The notes below the pieces were generated by a model. It worked only from the letters and a program-made list of their open reading frames with translations, was not told the DNA's origin and did no database searches. 64,000 nt of DNA, taken from contig PUQB01000405.1 of the NCBI GenBank assembly GCA_003024785.1, forward strand, positions 134,615 through 198,614, in the 5' to 3' direction. This document shows positions 24,943 to 37,790 of this stretch, piece by piece (within the stretch, counting starts at the first letter, position 1; every line of letters begins with the position of its first letter). The stretch is from Selaginella tamariscina. Taxonomy: Eukaryota > Streptophyta > Lycopodiopsida > Selaginellales > Selaginellaceae. Made by a program: the position numbers and the translations under genes.

Positions 24943-26050
24943 ATAATAAGTCGTATTGTATAGTTGTTGAATTATTAAAATGCTAAATATTATAAAACAT
25001 TAACATTTAAAACTGAAACTTGATTATTTACAATTTTTATTTACATCGCTCTAGTGAAAGCTCTTAAGAGAAAACTAAAAACTTGTACAGCAAATCAAGA
25101 CCGAATTTACTTATAAAATTCACATTTCTAATATTTTGACCAAGAAAATTTTACTTATCATATATTTAATGACTTCCAAACGTATACTGTATATATATAT
25201 ATTTTAAAATTCTTAGCTAATAGAACAACTTTCCACGTTATCACGTTTATCTTCTAAAGAGTTATTTTATTTAAGAATTCTCTCTTTAAATTAATAAGTT
25301 TTAAAATATCTGTAATATAGCTGTATAATGATATAAAATAAGTATAAATGCAATATACGCTCTTTAAAGTGTGTTTCAAATTAATATTTGTAATATATTT
25401 GCACATATACACACACAATATGCATATATATAAAACACGAAAGTTGTATGATTATGAAATATATAGATAGATTTACGTTTAAAGTCTTACACCTAAACAT
25501 ATTGTTAAGTTATATTCAATGCTATTTAATATATATAATTTAAACCTCCAAATGAGCAAAATATTCGTATTTTAAAGGTTTTAAAAATGAAACAATGTAA
25601 AGTCCTACAAAAGATGTTAAATATACAGTAGAACTTGTCTCATCTAATAATTTAGACCATCTAATATATTTGCTGTGCCATTTTTATATTGATGAATTCA
25701 TATAATTTGATAATTCTTATATGAAAACTAAAATAAAGTACTTCATGTTTCAGATAAAGATATTTATGTTCATGTTCATATTTATATATATATATATATT
25801 TATACTTTTGTAAATGTATATGTCAAACTTGACTAGAGATGTCCTGTTAAACAAATGTTATGCTTTTGTATACGATCACATATAAAATAGTAACTTATGA
25901 TCTTAGTAATATCAAATTCTTTGCATTGTAGAATAAAACATCAACACTAAATGTTCATTATTATATTATTAATGTCCCTGTGTACAACGTATCATCTCTG
26001 TGTAAATTAATATCGCTGGGACCAGCACTTTTTTATTCATTCAAATAGTA
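24943..26050. other. 3' flank of small gene and AT-rich spacer
   Basis: About 24950-25460 matches, in reverse, 52540-53060, and its start matches the end of the window (63800-64000). The remainder to 26050 is AT-rich DNA in which I see no gene. Confidence 0.55.
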
Positions 26051-26054
26051 TGAA

Positions 26055-26567
26055 TTATATAAAATTACACTTTAATGACAACTTAAGTGTTTGATTTGTA
26101 GCATACTTCCATCGTACAATGCATTCTTCAGAATATTCTTCAATTCCGCAAACAGGGAAATTATACGTCAGCAAAGGTCTGCTGACGTGGGTAAACACGT
26201 AGACACATTCATGTGGCAACATCTGATCCGTAGAATATCCATTCTGATCGTGTAAATGAGGCCAGAAGCTAAGAAAATATTCAACTAATGCATAGTTTCT
26301 TCGTAGGGCACGTAGTAAGCATAATAAATGTTCCAAATATTTATATGCAGTATGGGCTTTAACAAGATCCCTCACATCCACAATTGGACTATAGCTTGTG
26401 GATAACATAACATAAACTGTGTGCGTGTGCGTGCGTGCGCGTGTGTGTGTGAAAGAGAAAGAGCCCAAACGGGTGTCCGAATAGAAACATCCATGCCCAT
26501 ACGGATAGACCGATAAATTGCTTGGGTAGCGTTGATTGTTGGCCACTAAATACACGGGTTTATATAT

Positions 26568-26613
<46 letters not shown>

Positions 26614-26618
26614 CACAC
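26055..26618 (-). CDS. Gene Y: unrecognised protein exon(s), longest open frame of the window
   Basis: An uninterrupted 187-codon frame. The upstream part is TA-repeat translation, but from YLVANNQRYPSNLSVYPYGH onward it looks like protein. A TG/CA-rich segment near 26415-26455 (with GAGA) could be an intron. The downstream part runs SYSPIVDVRDLVKAHTAYKY, LLCLLRALRRNYALVEYFLS, FWPHLHDQNGYSTDQMLPHE, VSRPLLTYNFPVCGIEEYSE and ends at 26055. I do not recognise a family; a mixed Leu/Arg helix and aromatic-rich end are visible. Fragments of this frame (its first ~60 codons) recur at 52135-52270, 57720-57855 and, reversed, 57976-58135, where they break soon after IVDV. It stands at the head of the R1-SLC35 fragment-gene X unit. 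Confidence 0.45.
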
Positions 26619-26619
26619 G

Positions 26620-27040
26620 TAAATAACTTCTATAGTTAACTTTAGTATTTTAAAAATTTTACAATTTCAAATAAAATTAAAAATTGTAGTGTATGAATAG
26701 CCATTTTATATTAATGTAATTAATAGATAAATTATAAATTAATTATAACTGTAATTTAATGGGTATAAGAAATCAATTCATTCGAAACTCAATCCTGCAA
26801 ATTACATGGACACACAATCGTATATTAATTAATTTATCAAGTGTTCAATCATACTTGTATATTTTTCATTATAATTAATAATTTTTTGTGCGATGGAGGT
26901 ATATTCCGCAGCTTAATGTTGCTGTTGTTATATAAATTATAATATTATGAATAATTGTTGATTTCACTTTTAATTAGAAAAGCTTTTAAGTTTTAAGTTA
27001 CACGTCGTTGTTATGTGTATCACCCATATCACTACAGTGT
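26620..27040 (+). repeat. R1 repeat copy
   Basis: Similar to 58140-58680 and, in reverse, to 51620-52110 and 57160-57700. It shares words such as TTTTTTGTGCGATGGAGGTA and TTCCGCAGCT and then ACGTCGTTGTTATGTGTAT. R1 also forms the upstream region of the EH-like gene (37080-37720). Confidence 0.65.
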
Positions 27041-27321
27041 GTATGTCTAATGCAGGAGAGAGAGAGAGGTTTAATAATTTAATTTTTGCTTGTTTGAATT
27101 CTTTTAAATATCTGGTTAAGTTTTCATTTACTTATATTACATTGTTAAATATACAGGGTTATTTAACTATACATTGTTAACTATACAGGTTTAACTACTC
27201 CATTAGCTATTTGCATTAGTTAAGTTAATTTAATATGCTTAGGATATGTTAAAGAGTTTACACATTTACACTTAAGTTATTATTATGCAGGCTGGGATAT
27301 TTTACTTCCGCGATGAGTTTA
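27040..27321 (+). pseudogene. Captured fragment of the SLC35C2-like gene
   Basis: Remnant of 11028-11637: the intron start (GTATGTCTA), the AACTATACAG acceptor with GTTTAACTACTCCATTAGCT, and the exon GCTGGGATATTTTACTTCCG ending at GATGAGTTTA. At that exact point the gene similarity stops and the shared flank AATAAAACACC begins, as in the other three copies. Confidence 0.7.
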
Positions 27322-27479
27322 AATAAAACACCAAAAATTAAAATAAAATAAAACATATGAAAATAAAAAATCAATAAAATCAATAAAATAGAAAATATAA
27401 CACCAAAAATTTGGATATGTAACGAATTAATTCAAAACTAAATGTATGCAAATAAAGAATATTTTAGAATATTCTAAGG

Positions 27480-27861
27480 ACTAAATCTTGATTTGTTTTT
27501 ACTTTTTGTGCGTACATATTAAGGAGCAATTTGTGGACTCAAGCTTTGTGCCGGGACTTAGGTATGCTTATCCTGCCGTATCAATTCATAATAATTATTA
27601 AAATTGATTGAATTTATAAAAATTCAAATGTGTGTTGTTTAAGAATATAAATGTGAGTTTACCTAGTGTATGAAATTAATAAGAATGCTTTGTGTAAGGA
27701 ATCTTATAAAAAATAACTAACTTATTTTATATGTATAAATACACATCATAATGTATATCTACTTATGTGCGTTTTATATATTATCATACATACACATGTT
27801 ATAAGTGCAATATTTGTGTGTGAGATGCTTATATATGTTATGCATCAATATGGTTAATATT

Positions 27862-27892
<31 letters not shown>

Positions 27893-29660
27893 TATTGATA
27901 TAATTAGTGCTTGTTTTATTTAGTTTTTATACAATAGACACAAATGAATACATTTTAGTTCAAATTACATTTTACTGTTGTATTTATATTTGTAAACATG
28001 TCTTTTATTGTTAAGATGTGTGCTTGGACGGGAGAACCAAATTTTATTTATGTACACGCTAATAAGTAGTTCTTTATAGTTTAATGTGATATATAATAAT
28101 TATTAGCAGGTCCATTTTATCAATTACTTATTAAAGTGTGCAAATGAAGTCAATATTATTATAACACTTTCACTTATTAATTTTCAACAATAACAACCTT
28201 TTTATTTGTGTATACTAGGTGATTTAAGATCTTTTTTTTCCTTTTAAAGTTTTAATTAAAACACCATGTAAAAACGAATTATAACACTTTAAATACAGCA
28301 CCATTATTTTTACAACCTTAATAAAAAGTATTTTTCTCATACACACAAATAATTTGCCATTTTTAATAGTGAAAGTCACTCTATCTAGTACTAAAACACA
28401 CGATACTTTTTATAGTGTTATAATAAAAACTCCATTAAATAACTTAATAAACAAGAAATGAACATTATTATAATCATATAACATATTTATTCTTGTTGTG
28501 TTTTGTTTAAAGATAGTGTCAGACATATTATTCTTTTGGATATAAATTAAATAAACCCAAAAAGAATAACATATCCGACACTGTATCTTTAAATAAAATT
28601 TAATAAAAATTAATATTTATATAGTCACAATAATGTTTATTTTTATTTACTAAACTATTTAACAAAGTCCATGTCATTAATATAACGGTATGATAAAGAA
28701 CATTGTGCATTTGAGCAATAAAATGAATTACTTTCATTATTAAAATAATAAATTATTTGTGTGTTATGTGTATGTTATATATGTGTGTGAAAAAGATATC
28801 CCTTGTTGAATCATGAAAGTAGTGATGTTGTATTTAAAGTGTTATAACATGTTTTTATATGACGTTATAGCTGGAATTTTAAAAGGAAAGAAACACTTTA
28901 AATTACTTATTGTATATAAATAAGTACCTATTATTATTGGGGATTAAGTGGAAGTGTAATAGTAATATTATGCTCATTTGAACACCTTAACAAATGATTA
29001 ATAAAATAAATTTATTATTAATTATTATATTCTATATTAAACGGTAAAGAATTATTTACCAACATGTATAATAAATAAATCTGATCTTTATATCCAAGCA
29101 TCATCCCTATAATAAAAATTATATTTACAAATGCAAATACAAATACAATAATGAAATGCAAATCAAATTAAAATATATACTCATGTATTCATTATATAAA
29201 AACTAAATAAAACCACTAATTGTGTCAAATATATAGAGAGAGAGAAAAAGAAAGAGAGAAAGAGATTAAATATATTGATGCATGACATATATCACTAATT
29301 GTGTTAAATATATAAATATATATAAAGAAAGAGAGAGAAATATTAAACATATTGATACATGATTTATACAAACATCTTGCACATAGATATAGTGTTTAAA
29401 ATATATTTATATGTATGATGATGTATAAAACACACATAAAAGTAAATACACATTAAAGTATGCATGAATATATTTATATGTATATTTATACACAGAAATA
29501 ATTGGTTGTTTTTGTAGGACACTTTTTACAAAGTAATCTTATTAATTTTATATGGTAAACAAACCCACATTTATATTTTTAAATAGCACACACAATTGGA
29601 TTTTTACATATTTAATTAATTTTAATAATTATTATGAACTAATATGACAAGACAATGATA
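27480..29660. repeat. Inverted duplication of gene X exons, axis near 28552
   Basis: The left arm (27480-28540) is in the plus orientation of gene X, and the right arm (28563-29660) is its reverse complement. The arms meet almost directly: AGATAGTGTCAGACATATTA before the axis and its partner CATATCCGACACTGTATCT after it, with ~20 bp between. The arms have diverged with many indels. Exon-like words of gene X (for example GACTTAGGTATGCTTATCCTG) are present but frames are broken. Confidence 0.75.
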
Positions 29661-31450
29661 CTTAAATCGATTGAGTGTACAAATTACTCCTTAAGACAAA
29701 ACTATAAATAAAAACATAATCAGATCTTAGTTCCTAAAATATTTTAAATATTCTTTATCAATGGCTATTATACATATTTCGTACAGTGTGGATTCACTAC
29801 TGGTTATTACAAATTTCATTATTTTATAAGAAAGCAAAATGATTCTAAGGTAAAATATATATTTTTAATAAAAATATATGTTTTAAATTATATTTTATTT
29901 GATTTAAATCTATAGATGTTTTCAAATCAAATTTTATTAATTTAATAAATTACACATGAAAAGAATTGATAAGCCCACCAATAAAAAAAGAATAAATAAA
30001 AAACAAATTCAGTTAACTCCAAATACTCTAATGTTAAATTTAAAGGGATCATTACACTTCACATTTATAAAACCATATTTATTCGTGCCTAAATACAAGG
30101 ATGAACATTTATTATTCTAGGTTAAATATTTTTTCATAATTCTAGAATAGGAAATATATAATTTTAATTTGTTTTATATAATTTTGGTGCGATAACAATA
30201 TACATAATGGACATGTATTTAAGAAAAAAAGGTAAATATAGAGTATAAGTTTAAAATAAAGGGAGAGATATTATTTAGAAAAAGTGTATAATTTAGTTTA
30301 AAGTTAATCCTTGACTTTTCAATCCTTCATAATATTAAGAAAATGTTTTCAACATCATTATGTAATTGTTTTATAGTATATAATTATTTTAAATGATAAT
30401 TAATTAGTTTATAATGAAATAGAATTTTTTTAAAAAAATTTGTTAGGAATGATGGTGTTGTTTATTTAGAGCCTTACATTATGAAAGTCAATATAAGACA
30501 ATTCAATATATTGTATTTAAATTCAAAGAAAACACTCTACCTTTAAAATGAGAGTCATGTTCCAAAATAACATTCCCAAATAATTACTTATTTTAGTTTT
30601 TTAAATATTATATAAAATTTTACATGTGCTAGTTTAAATGTTGTAATTATAATTCCCTTGTATTCATTTGCACTCAATATAATTATTTATATTTTACTAA
30701 CATTTAAAAGTTTAAAGCATTCATAAGTAATACAACTTTTAAGTTGAAATTTAATGTTTAATTATATATATATAATATTATTAATGAGTGGTTTCATTAG
30801 AGTTTAAAGTTTTAAATAACTCAAGTTTATTAAATTTAATGAGCCATTCAGTGGTTAAAAAGATGTATATTATCATTATTTATATACTTTATAAATTCAT
30901 TATGCAATTGTAACTTTTTTTTTTATATATAATTAAATTGCATAGTTTCAAGCACTTTTGAGAAGCAATCCACATTAAAATTATACTTTACATATTAAAA
31001 ATCAAACATCTGAAAATATTCAAGTAAAAGCAAAAGTTTTATTTATATTACGTTTTAAATTTATAAGATATTCAAACTTAGAATATTTAATTAACAGTAT
31101 GTATTGTCGATGCTCATAATGTGTTTTATATGTTTTATTTTATTTATATTCAATATATGCATACATAATATTTTGGTGACAATTATAAAAAGTTAAGAAA
31201 AATTTATATATTAAAAGAAATATCTATTAACCTCTTGGTATATATACAATGTTCATGCTTACATACATATGTATATATATATGCACATGTATATGAATTA
31301 TTGCATTATAAATACATCTTTTATATATTAAATATTATTTTATACCAAAGTTTGAGAGGATTATAAATTTCATACAAAATAAATAAATATTTAAACATTT
31401 TAAAGTCGTTTAAAGTTACATTTTGCATATTTCAAAACTTATACATACGA
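29661..31450 (-). repeat. Reversed AT-block copy
   Basis: About 30300-31440 is the reverse complement of the block at 61600-62640 and 22380-23330, including the reverse of the AAAATGTAACTTTAAACGAC word near 31410. No coding signal is seen. Confidence 0.65.
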
Positions 31451-32447
31451 CAAGAATATTTTGGAAATTAAACCAAGAACCTTTAACAAGACTCTTATAA
31501 TTTATAAAAATCACTTTAAGCAAAAGACTTTACATTTAAAATGGACACATCTTTAACTTAATTTACTATATTTACAATTATAATTATAAAACTAGCAAAC
31601 TTATGTTTCACATGTACGCACACACACACACACACAAATATGTACATACATATATATATGTGTGTGTGTATAATTTGCTTGTATGTACATCTATATATCA
31701 TAATATTATTTATTCTTATTTAATATGTTTATTATTTGTTACAAAATTTATGCATATATAATATATTTAAAGCACACACATGTATTCATATTCAAGATTT
31801 TTTATGTGTTTAAATATATTATACACATAAATGTGAAGAATACTTTTTCATTAAGAATTGAAACATCTACTCTCACCAGAAACAACTTTAACAATAAGCA
31901 CGAGTACACATGTTGAATAAATCTTAAACAAATATTATCATATATTTAATTTGTTATAATTAAATAAATTTAAGATAGTATAAACTATCTAATTAAGTAT
32001 ATTTAAGATATATTATATTAGCCTATAACTTATTACTATATTTACATTATCATAAAATTTAAAAATCGAAATAAAACTTTGAATGATTTAATTTTACATC
32101 GCGTATTCTTAACCACCTTAGCTTTCAAATAATAAATTTCTATTCAACAGATTAAAATTGCATAAAAACTTTATAATAGAACAAAATTCTGCACTACTCA
32201 GGTATATTGTGCAGCTAATGGTTATGCAAATCGTAATTATTGTGCCAACTATATAAGCCAAAAGAATAATCACGTATATGGTTTATCTGAGTTACAATTT
32301 GGATAAAGTTTTATTACTCATATTTATGATGACCAGCATTGTAAGAATTTTCATACCATTTTATTAAGTGTTTATATAAATATGCATACTACATGTATAA
32401 TACACAAAACAATATCAATACATCTATAAAAAAAAATGTGTGTGCGT

Positions 32448-32508
<61 letters not shown>

Positions 32509-33992
32509 TTTCTCTCAGCTACACTATTTAATTCATATAAATAGTTAAAACGCCTGAGGGTTATAATTACGCTTAATAATCGTTTAATAAATACAAAGCT
32601 TATAACTATTACTTGTAAGAAGAAATTTTCTTTTATATAATTCATCTTGCAAGTTACATGGAAATAATCTACAAATATTTAAACTTCATTACATAAATTA
32701 ATAAAATTAAGGTAAATTGTGTTTATGTAACTCAAAAAAAAACTCAATAATAGATAAAATAATATAAAAGTTTAGAATTTGAGTTTGTTACGCACACACA
32801 CATACACAGACATTTAATAGTTTGTGTTAATGATTTTAAACACCACTTGCTTCGTATATGCTGTCTTTACCTTATTTTCATCTGACACGATGCAATACGT
32901 TTGGGGCTTACGTGTCAATGACATGTTTGCTGGTGATAACGTGGCATGCCACCTAAGCATCAGTTTAATCTTATGAAATTAGACATATAAATATATTAAT
33001 TAATGTATTTAAGGTAAATTAAGCTTCACAAATGTGAGAAAATATGTGTGTACATGCATGTGTGTATGTACGTATGTGGCATATAATATGGAGATTTAAT
33101 GTGTTAATTAATTCATGTAATGTAAAATCACACATTTTTTATATTAAATTTATTTTAATAATAAAAATTTCAGTAATTAATTTATAAATAATCACCAAAT
33201 ACATAGCATATTAAAAATTATTTTAAAGTTTATACTTAGTATATTATTCAAATTAAATTCATTTTATTCAAATTTAACATTATAATAATATAGAAAAAAG
33301 CTATACAAGTTAAGCTCTTTGCTTTCTTATTTTCTATTAAAAACTATATTTTCAATTCTTATACTTTCTTTTATACTTTTTACATTTTTCACATTAATTT
33401 ATGAATAAAAAATTGTATTTTATAGACTAAATTAATTTATTTTTAATTTAAGCTTTCTCATTAATATATTAACTTAAGAAAAAATATTATTAAAATGTTA
33501 AATTTGAATAAGAATGATCTTAAGATATATTAAATTAAATAATTTAAAATAGTTTTAAATATGTAGTGGCATTTCGTATTTTATAAATTGAGTATGGAAA
33601 CATTTTTAATATTAAAATAAAAATGTTTAAGAACAAGACATACATACACACATATGCATGTACACACACACATTTTTTCACATTTAATAAGCTTTAAATA
33701 CATTAATAAGTATATTTATCTAGTTAATTTCTTTTTAAATTTTAAATTAATATTAAGACCCACTTTTCACTAGCAGGTGTATTGATAATCAAATTTTATT
33801 AAATTATTTATTCTATCAATAATTTGAATTTTCAGTACATGTTATTTAAAATATAAGATCTACATGGCTTTTTAAGTGGTAGCCAAATAACCAGTCAATT
33901 TTGCTTTGGTTATATGGCTATCATGCATACAATAGCAACACGTATAATAATTTAACCTACAGGTTATTATTAAGCTTTCCTTAATCATCAGA
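31451..33992. other. AT-rich intergenic DNA
   Basis: No supportable gene. There is a weak open stretch at 32205-32304 (CAANGYANRNYCANYISQKN) after a CAG acceptor-like site, too short to call. A long TA microsatellite lies at 32449-32506. At 32885-32970 is a GC-richer patch with GTGTCAATGACATG and ACGTGGCATGCCACCT that looks like TE debris. Confidence 0.5.
32449..32506. repeat. (TA)n microsatellite, about 57 bp
   Basis: Near-perfect alternating TA run, the longest of this type in the window; self-complementary and prone to cruciform and length change. Confidence 0.9.
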
Positions 33993-34858
33993 ATGGATGC
34001 AATATTTGTGGAGGTGCATGATCATGTGGAAACTTCTTTAGAGTTACCGATGATATTGCCATTCAAGGCGCCACAACTTGTGTTAGCTGTTAATCGATCT
34101 CCTTTGTTGATGAATCCAATGTGCAAGTGTATTTTTATTATTTCTTTTTGATTTGTGTTACAGGAGGTCTTGAACGAGAATATTAAGAAAAAGTATGGTA
34201 GGTCTTTTAAGGCTACTGAAGGAGAGTTTAAAAAGGCAAAAAAAGATCCTGATGAAATGAAAGCATCAAGATGGGAGGATAAACATGTAGAGTTCCTCAT
34301 TTGTTTTATGGAAGAGATGTTAAAAGAATTTAGTAAACCCCTAAAATAAGAAATCAATATGTAGCAAATTGTATATGTTAGTAACCTGTCTTTTTTATTT
34401 TTAAACCTTTTTATTATTGAATTTTGTACAACACAATTTCCAAATTTTAAAAAGGATGCAAAGGCATGTTATAATAAGTAAAAAGCAAGAGTATGCAGAA
34501 TACAAAAAGTTAAAGGTATACAATGAAGTCTCTAGCAACAATATGGAAACAAACAAATGGTATTATTTTATTAATAAGTTTATGAGTAACATAGCCCATG
34601 TAATCAAAGAAGTCTATGGTAGTGCTATTGACAATGAAGGCATTGAATTACCTGCAACTGACGAGGATGCATAAGGGACAAAAAAGGACAAATAAAACTT
34701 CCAAACTTGATAATGAACTGAAGGAAATAAGGATTACCATTTTAAACACAATTAACCAATGGAAAGAACGTAAAGTTGTTGTTCTTGAGTGTCTTGAAGG
34801 GATTCTTGTTCTGAAGCATCCTAAAGGGATTCTACAGCAGCTTGTGGACAAATTATAA
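33993..34858 (+). CDS. Possible Myb/SANT-like (L10-interacting MYB type) gene, broken
   Basis: Exon 1 from ATG 33993 encodes MDAIFVEVHDHVETSLELPM and on to NPMCK; a short GT-AG intron (34140-34163) joins it in frame to EVLNENIKKKYGRSFKATEG and SRWEDKHVEFLICFMEEMLK, ending in TAA at 34349. The RWxDxHVEFLxxFMEEM pattern loosely resembles the start of the Myb_DNA-bind_3 domain of plant LIMYB/PIF-transposon accessory proteins. A further frame at 34417-34674 (KKQEYAEYKKLKVYNEV, IKEVYGSAIDNEGIELPATD) and one to 34858 (LEGILVLKHPKGILQQLVDK) continue it with frame changes. Possibly a decayed TE-linked gene; family assignment is weak. Confidence 0.4.
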
Positions 34859-35094
34859 AATTGTACTTTATTTATAATGCATGTATTTGGACACACTTTA
34901 TTTTGCAGACACTATTGATAATCATATGCAATCGTATGCATGGGCGTTTGTATATATCTCAAACAATAAGTATTCTAATTATTCTTTTTAATCATATTTT
35001 ATTATTTAAAAACCTTATTAATATGAATGTGTGTGTGTGTTGCTTATATATGTATATATATGGGTGCATCCTATCCTATATACTGTATTCTTCT

Positions 35095-35560
35095 AAGTAC
35101 TTCGTTGAAAGAGAATGCGCCTTTGAACAACTGCCTGCTGAGGTAACACACACACGCACGTGCAGTGTTGGTGACATAGAGTTCTATATGCATATAATTA
35201 AATATCATGGTAAAGAGAGACTAGGACACACACACGCACATACAGGTGAGTATTGGTGAAATAGAGTTCTATATGCATATAATATCTCATGGCAAAGAGA
35301 GACTAGGACGCACACACACGGTCGAATACGTACTAATGATGCTTACGTGGAATGCCCGTTATCACCAGAAAATGACGTCATTTGAATCATGTCGTGATGT
35401 AGAGGTACAAATGAAAAATGAGGTAAATGTCTACAAAGCATATTCATTGATGTTATATTTATTTACAGTTACTATACATAACGAAACTATAAATATTATT
35501 GTAATTTATTATAATAATATAATACATTTTCAGAGTTGGAATATGCGTTCCAAAAAGTTA
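35095..35560 (+). CDS. Unidentified exons with a tandem exon duplication
   Basis: Exon-like pieces: one ending CAFEQLPAE before GTAACA (35151), then two related exons, 35165-35238 and 35249-35318, both encoding a version of IEFYMHII..HGKERLG, then WNARYHQKMTSFESCRDVEV and QMKNE before GTAAAT (35422), and a last piece ELEYAFQKVTDIY after an acceptor near 35534. The pieces do not yet form one clean frame. I do not recognise the protein. CA/CG tracts lie between the exons. Confidence 0.35.
35165..35318 (+). repeat. Tandem exon duplication
   Basis: The segment at 35165-35238 and that at 35249-35318 share ATAGAGTTCTATATGCATAT and AAAGAGAGACTAGGAC in the same order, each followed by a CA-rich tract. 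Mutually exclusive exons or a duplication within a decaying gene are both possible. Confidence 0.8.
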
Positions 35561-35869
35561 CTGATATATACGCGCGCGCGCGCGCCCTTGTGTATATAGG
35601 AAGTTTACGTATCATTTTGCAATTATGAAGTTAACGTTACTTGCATTGTTAACTTCATACTCTAATGTTTTCATTTAATAGAATATGCTCTTAATATAAG
35701 ATTTTATAAACTGTGATATTCTGCTCAATATAACATGGTGCAAATTTTAAGTTTATATAAAACATCTTATTAAATCAATTCTGTCTAGTTAAATTTAAAA
35801 GCAACATGCAGAAATATATTTTAATATTTTGCTAGTAACAAGTTATATGCGAGTGCCTTTCTTTAGCTT

Positions 35870-36218
35870 GTTCATCTGCCTCATCAAGAAGGATTCCTTA
35901 AATCTCCTCTTTTCCCCGTTTTGTTCCCGAGTCCTTTCCTAATTAATCAAACAATTAAGTAATTAATAAAGTAACTCAAATAATTAAATTACCTCTTCAA
36001 TAAGCTTCTCAATCTCTTCGATTTTCTCTGGTGGAGGAATGGCCAAGTCCAATAGAAAATCCAAACCTCTCCAAGTAGGGAAGCATTTCTATGTAAATAA
36101 ATATATGTTATAGCATTCCACATATAGATTAGTCAGTACCGTCCATTTCCTGTGGAGAAGTATAATCTTCACTGCCACATGCACGTGCCCTCTCAGCACT
36201 CTACAAAATATGAACATG

Positions 36219-36262
<44 letters not shown>

Positions 36263-37042
36263 TGAACATGGTTGTGTGTATGTGTGTGTGGGTGAGACAG
36301 AGAGAGAGAGAAATATGAACATGGTTGTGTGCATGTGTGTGTGAGAGAGAGAGAAAAGAGACTTACACTCATCATGAAGTGGCCCATTTGAGGGTTATAA
36401 CCAATGCTTGGGTCTGAGCCAGTGAACATTTTGAGTGCCAACTCTAGCATGTCCTTCTCTTTGGATATACAAGATTCAGATGCAAGACGACCCTTAATTG
36501 TGGATATGCAACTCAATACTTCATCAGGTGACAACTTCTTAGGCTGTGGCATTTCCTTCATGGGGACAGCACGACGTCGTGTAAACTGCATCTGCAACTG
36601 TGTATGCATGTGTATGAGCATTATGTTTTCTTTGCTGTAATTACCTGCTTACGATGCTCAGGAGAAGGAAAAAACCGTTCCGCCCCAACACCACGAATAG
36701 AGGCACCATCGGGTAGGATAGATCGTCAAATTCACGCTTAACAAGATACTTTAGTGGTACACGAAGCTGTAGAGTCCCACCATCTTCAAGAGATCAGTGA
36801 ACTCGGATTGATTCAAAGCGTCTGTTTTCCCCTTGTCTGCGAGTTCCCACAGCTGTCAAAGATCATAGATTTCTTCGATTTCATCATCAAACAGCACAAA
36901 ATCACATATTTACCTGCACAAGAAGTGAATGTGCCAAACCGCTTGCCTTCAGGAAGAGTAATCCTTCGTCTAATCCCACCTTACCATCCCCGTCGCGATC
37001 TGCCAATCTGAAATAGCGCTCGTACTCATGCTCCAGCACCAT
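35870..37042 (-). CDS. EF-hand/EH-domain-like protein gene (frame breaks)
   Basis: Minus-strand gene with start at 37042. Exon 1 (37042-36914) encodes MVLEHEYERYFRLADRDGDG and KVGLDEGLLFLKASGLAHSL; DRDGDGKVGLDE is a complete EF-hand calcium loop. Exon 2 from 36852 gives LWELADKGKTDALNQSEFTD, the second EH half. Further exons encode GVGAERFFPSPEHRKQ, then (36597-36367) FTRRRAVPMKEMPQPKKLSP with CISKEKDMLELALKMFTGSD, a piece at ~36200-36138 and a tail PPPEKIEEIEKLIEE with charged coil. EH domains bind NPF motifs in endocytosis; the remainder is not a family I recognise. Frame shifts occur near 36775, 36700 and 36055. A telo box lies just upstream (37049-37056). The promoter and first codons are duplicated at 19.5-20.06 kb. 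Confidence 0.65.
36218..36355. repeat. Three GT/GA compound microsatellites with intervening unit repeat
   Basis: TG-GA tracts occur at 36220-36262, 36277-36312 and 36326-36355, separated by the repeated word ATGAACATGGTTGTGTG. This makes a tandem array of about 60-bp units inside an EH-gene intron. Confidence 0.75.
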
Positions 37043-37079
37043 AGCCAGAACCCTAAGAACAGGGAATGACAGACACGTG

Positions 37080-37790
37080 GCTCTGTTGTGGCCGTGCGAT
37101 TTATATATATTTATATCTTGTAAATAAATTTAGGATTACACCATAAGTAACTTCTAATTAAAAAATTAAAGCGTACGTTAATTGAGATAACCATTAGTAA
37201 CATACCGTATATACGCATGTATATATACACACATGCGTAGTGACACATGGGTGATGATCTGGCCCCATGTGTCAGCGCCACGTGTCACATGTGTGCCACG
37301 TGGCAGGAGGTCTCTTGTATATAATGTATATAAGCAGGGTTTTGTAATTGAATAGTATCTGACATTTCATTTTATATATCTGCTCTTTCAATCTCAATTT
37401 AATTATTTATTAAGTGTACAATCATAGTTGTATATTTCATTAGTTGTTTAAAACAATCAAATAATTAATAAAAAATGTGTCGATAGATGCAACGTATTTA
37501 TATGCTTGATTATATAAATTATAATATTATGAATAATTGTTGATTTAACTTTTAATTAGCCTGTTAATTTAATAATGAGATATTGCAATATATATATAAA
37601 GATATATTAGATATAATATCTCCCAAGTAATATGATGAGGCTCCGTCGTTGTTATGTATATACGAGTATCGCTACAAGTTTGCGTGTATATGTGTGTGTA
37701 TGTCTAGTGCACGAGAGAGAGATTCTTAAGTAAATTTAATTATTTGGTCAAGTTTTTATTTATTTATATTACATTGTTTAATTATACAGG
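37080..37790. repeat. R1 repeat as upstream region of EH-like gene, with R2 insert
   Basis: Shares with 19490-20010 (inverted) and with the arms of the large repeats (26.6-27, 51.6-52.1, 57.2-57.7, 58.1-58.7 kb) words such as CAATCATAGTTGTATATTTC and ATAATATCTCCCAAGTAA. The end (37690-37790) carries the SLC35C2 intron piece (GTATGTCTAGTGC, AAGTAAATTTAA...ATTACATTGTTTAA). Segment 37197-37410 is absent from 19.5-20 kb and matches 45793-45988, so it looks like an insertion (R2). Confidence 0.65.
37197..37410. mobile_element. R2 element, copy 1 (about 210 bp)
   Basis: Matches 45793-45988 in the same orientation at roughly 85-90% by eye. Contains GCCACGTGTC and GCCACGTGGC G-box words, TCTGGCCCCATGTGTCAG, and a TATA-like TATATAAGCAGGGTTTTGTA. 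No terminal repeats are obvious; it could be a solo LTR or short non-autonomous element. Confidence 0.5.
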
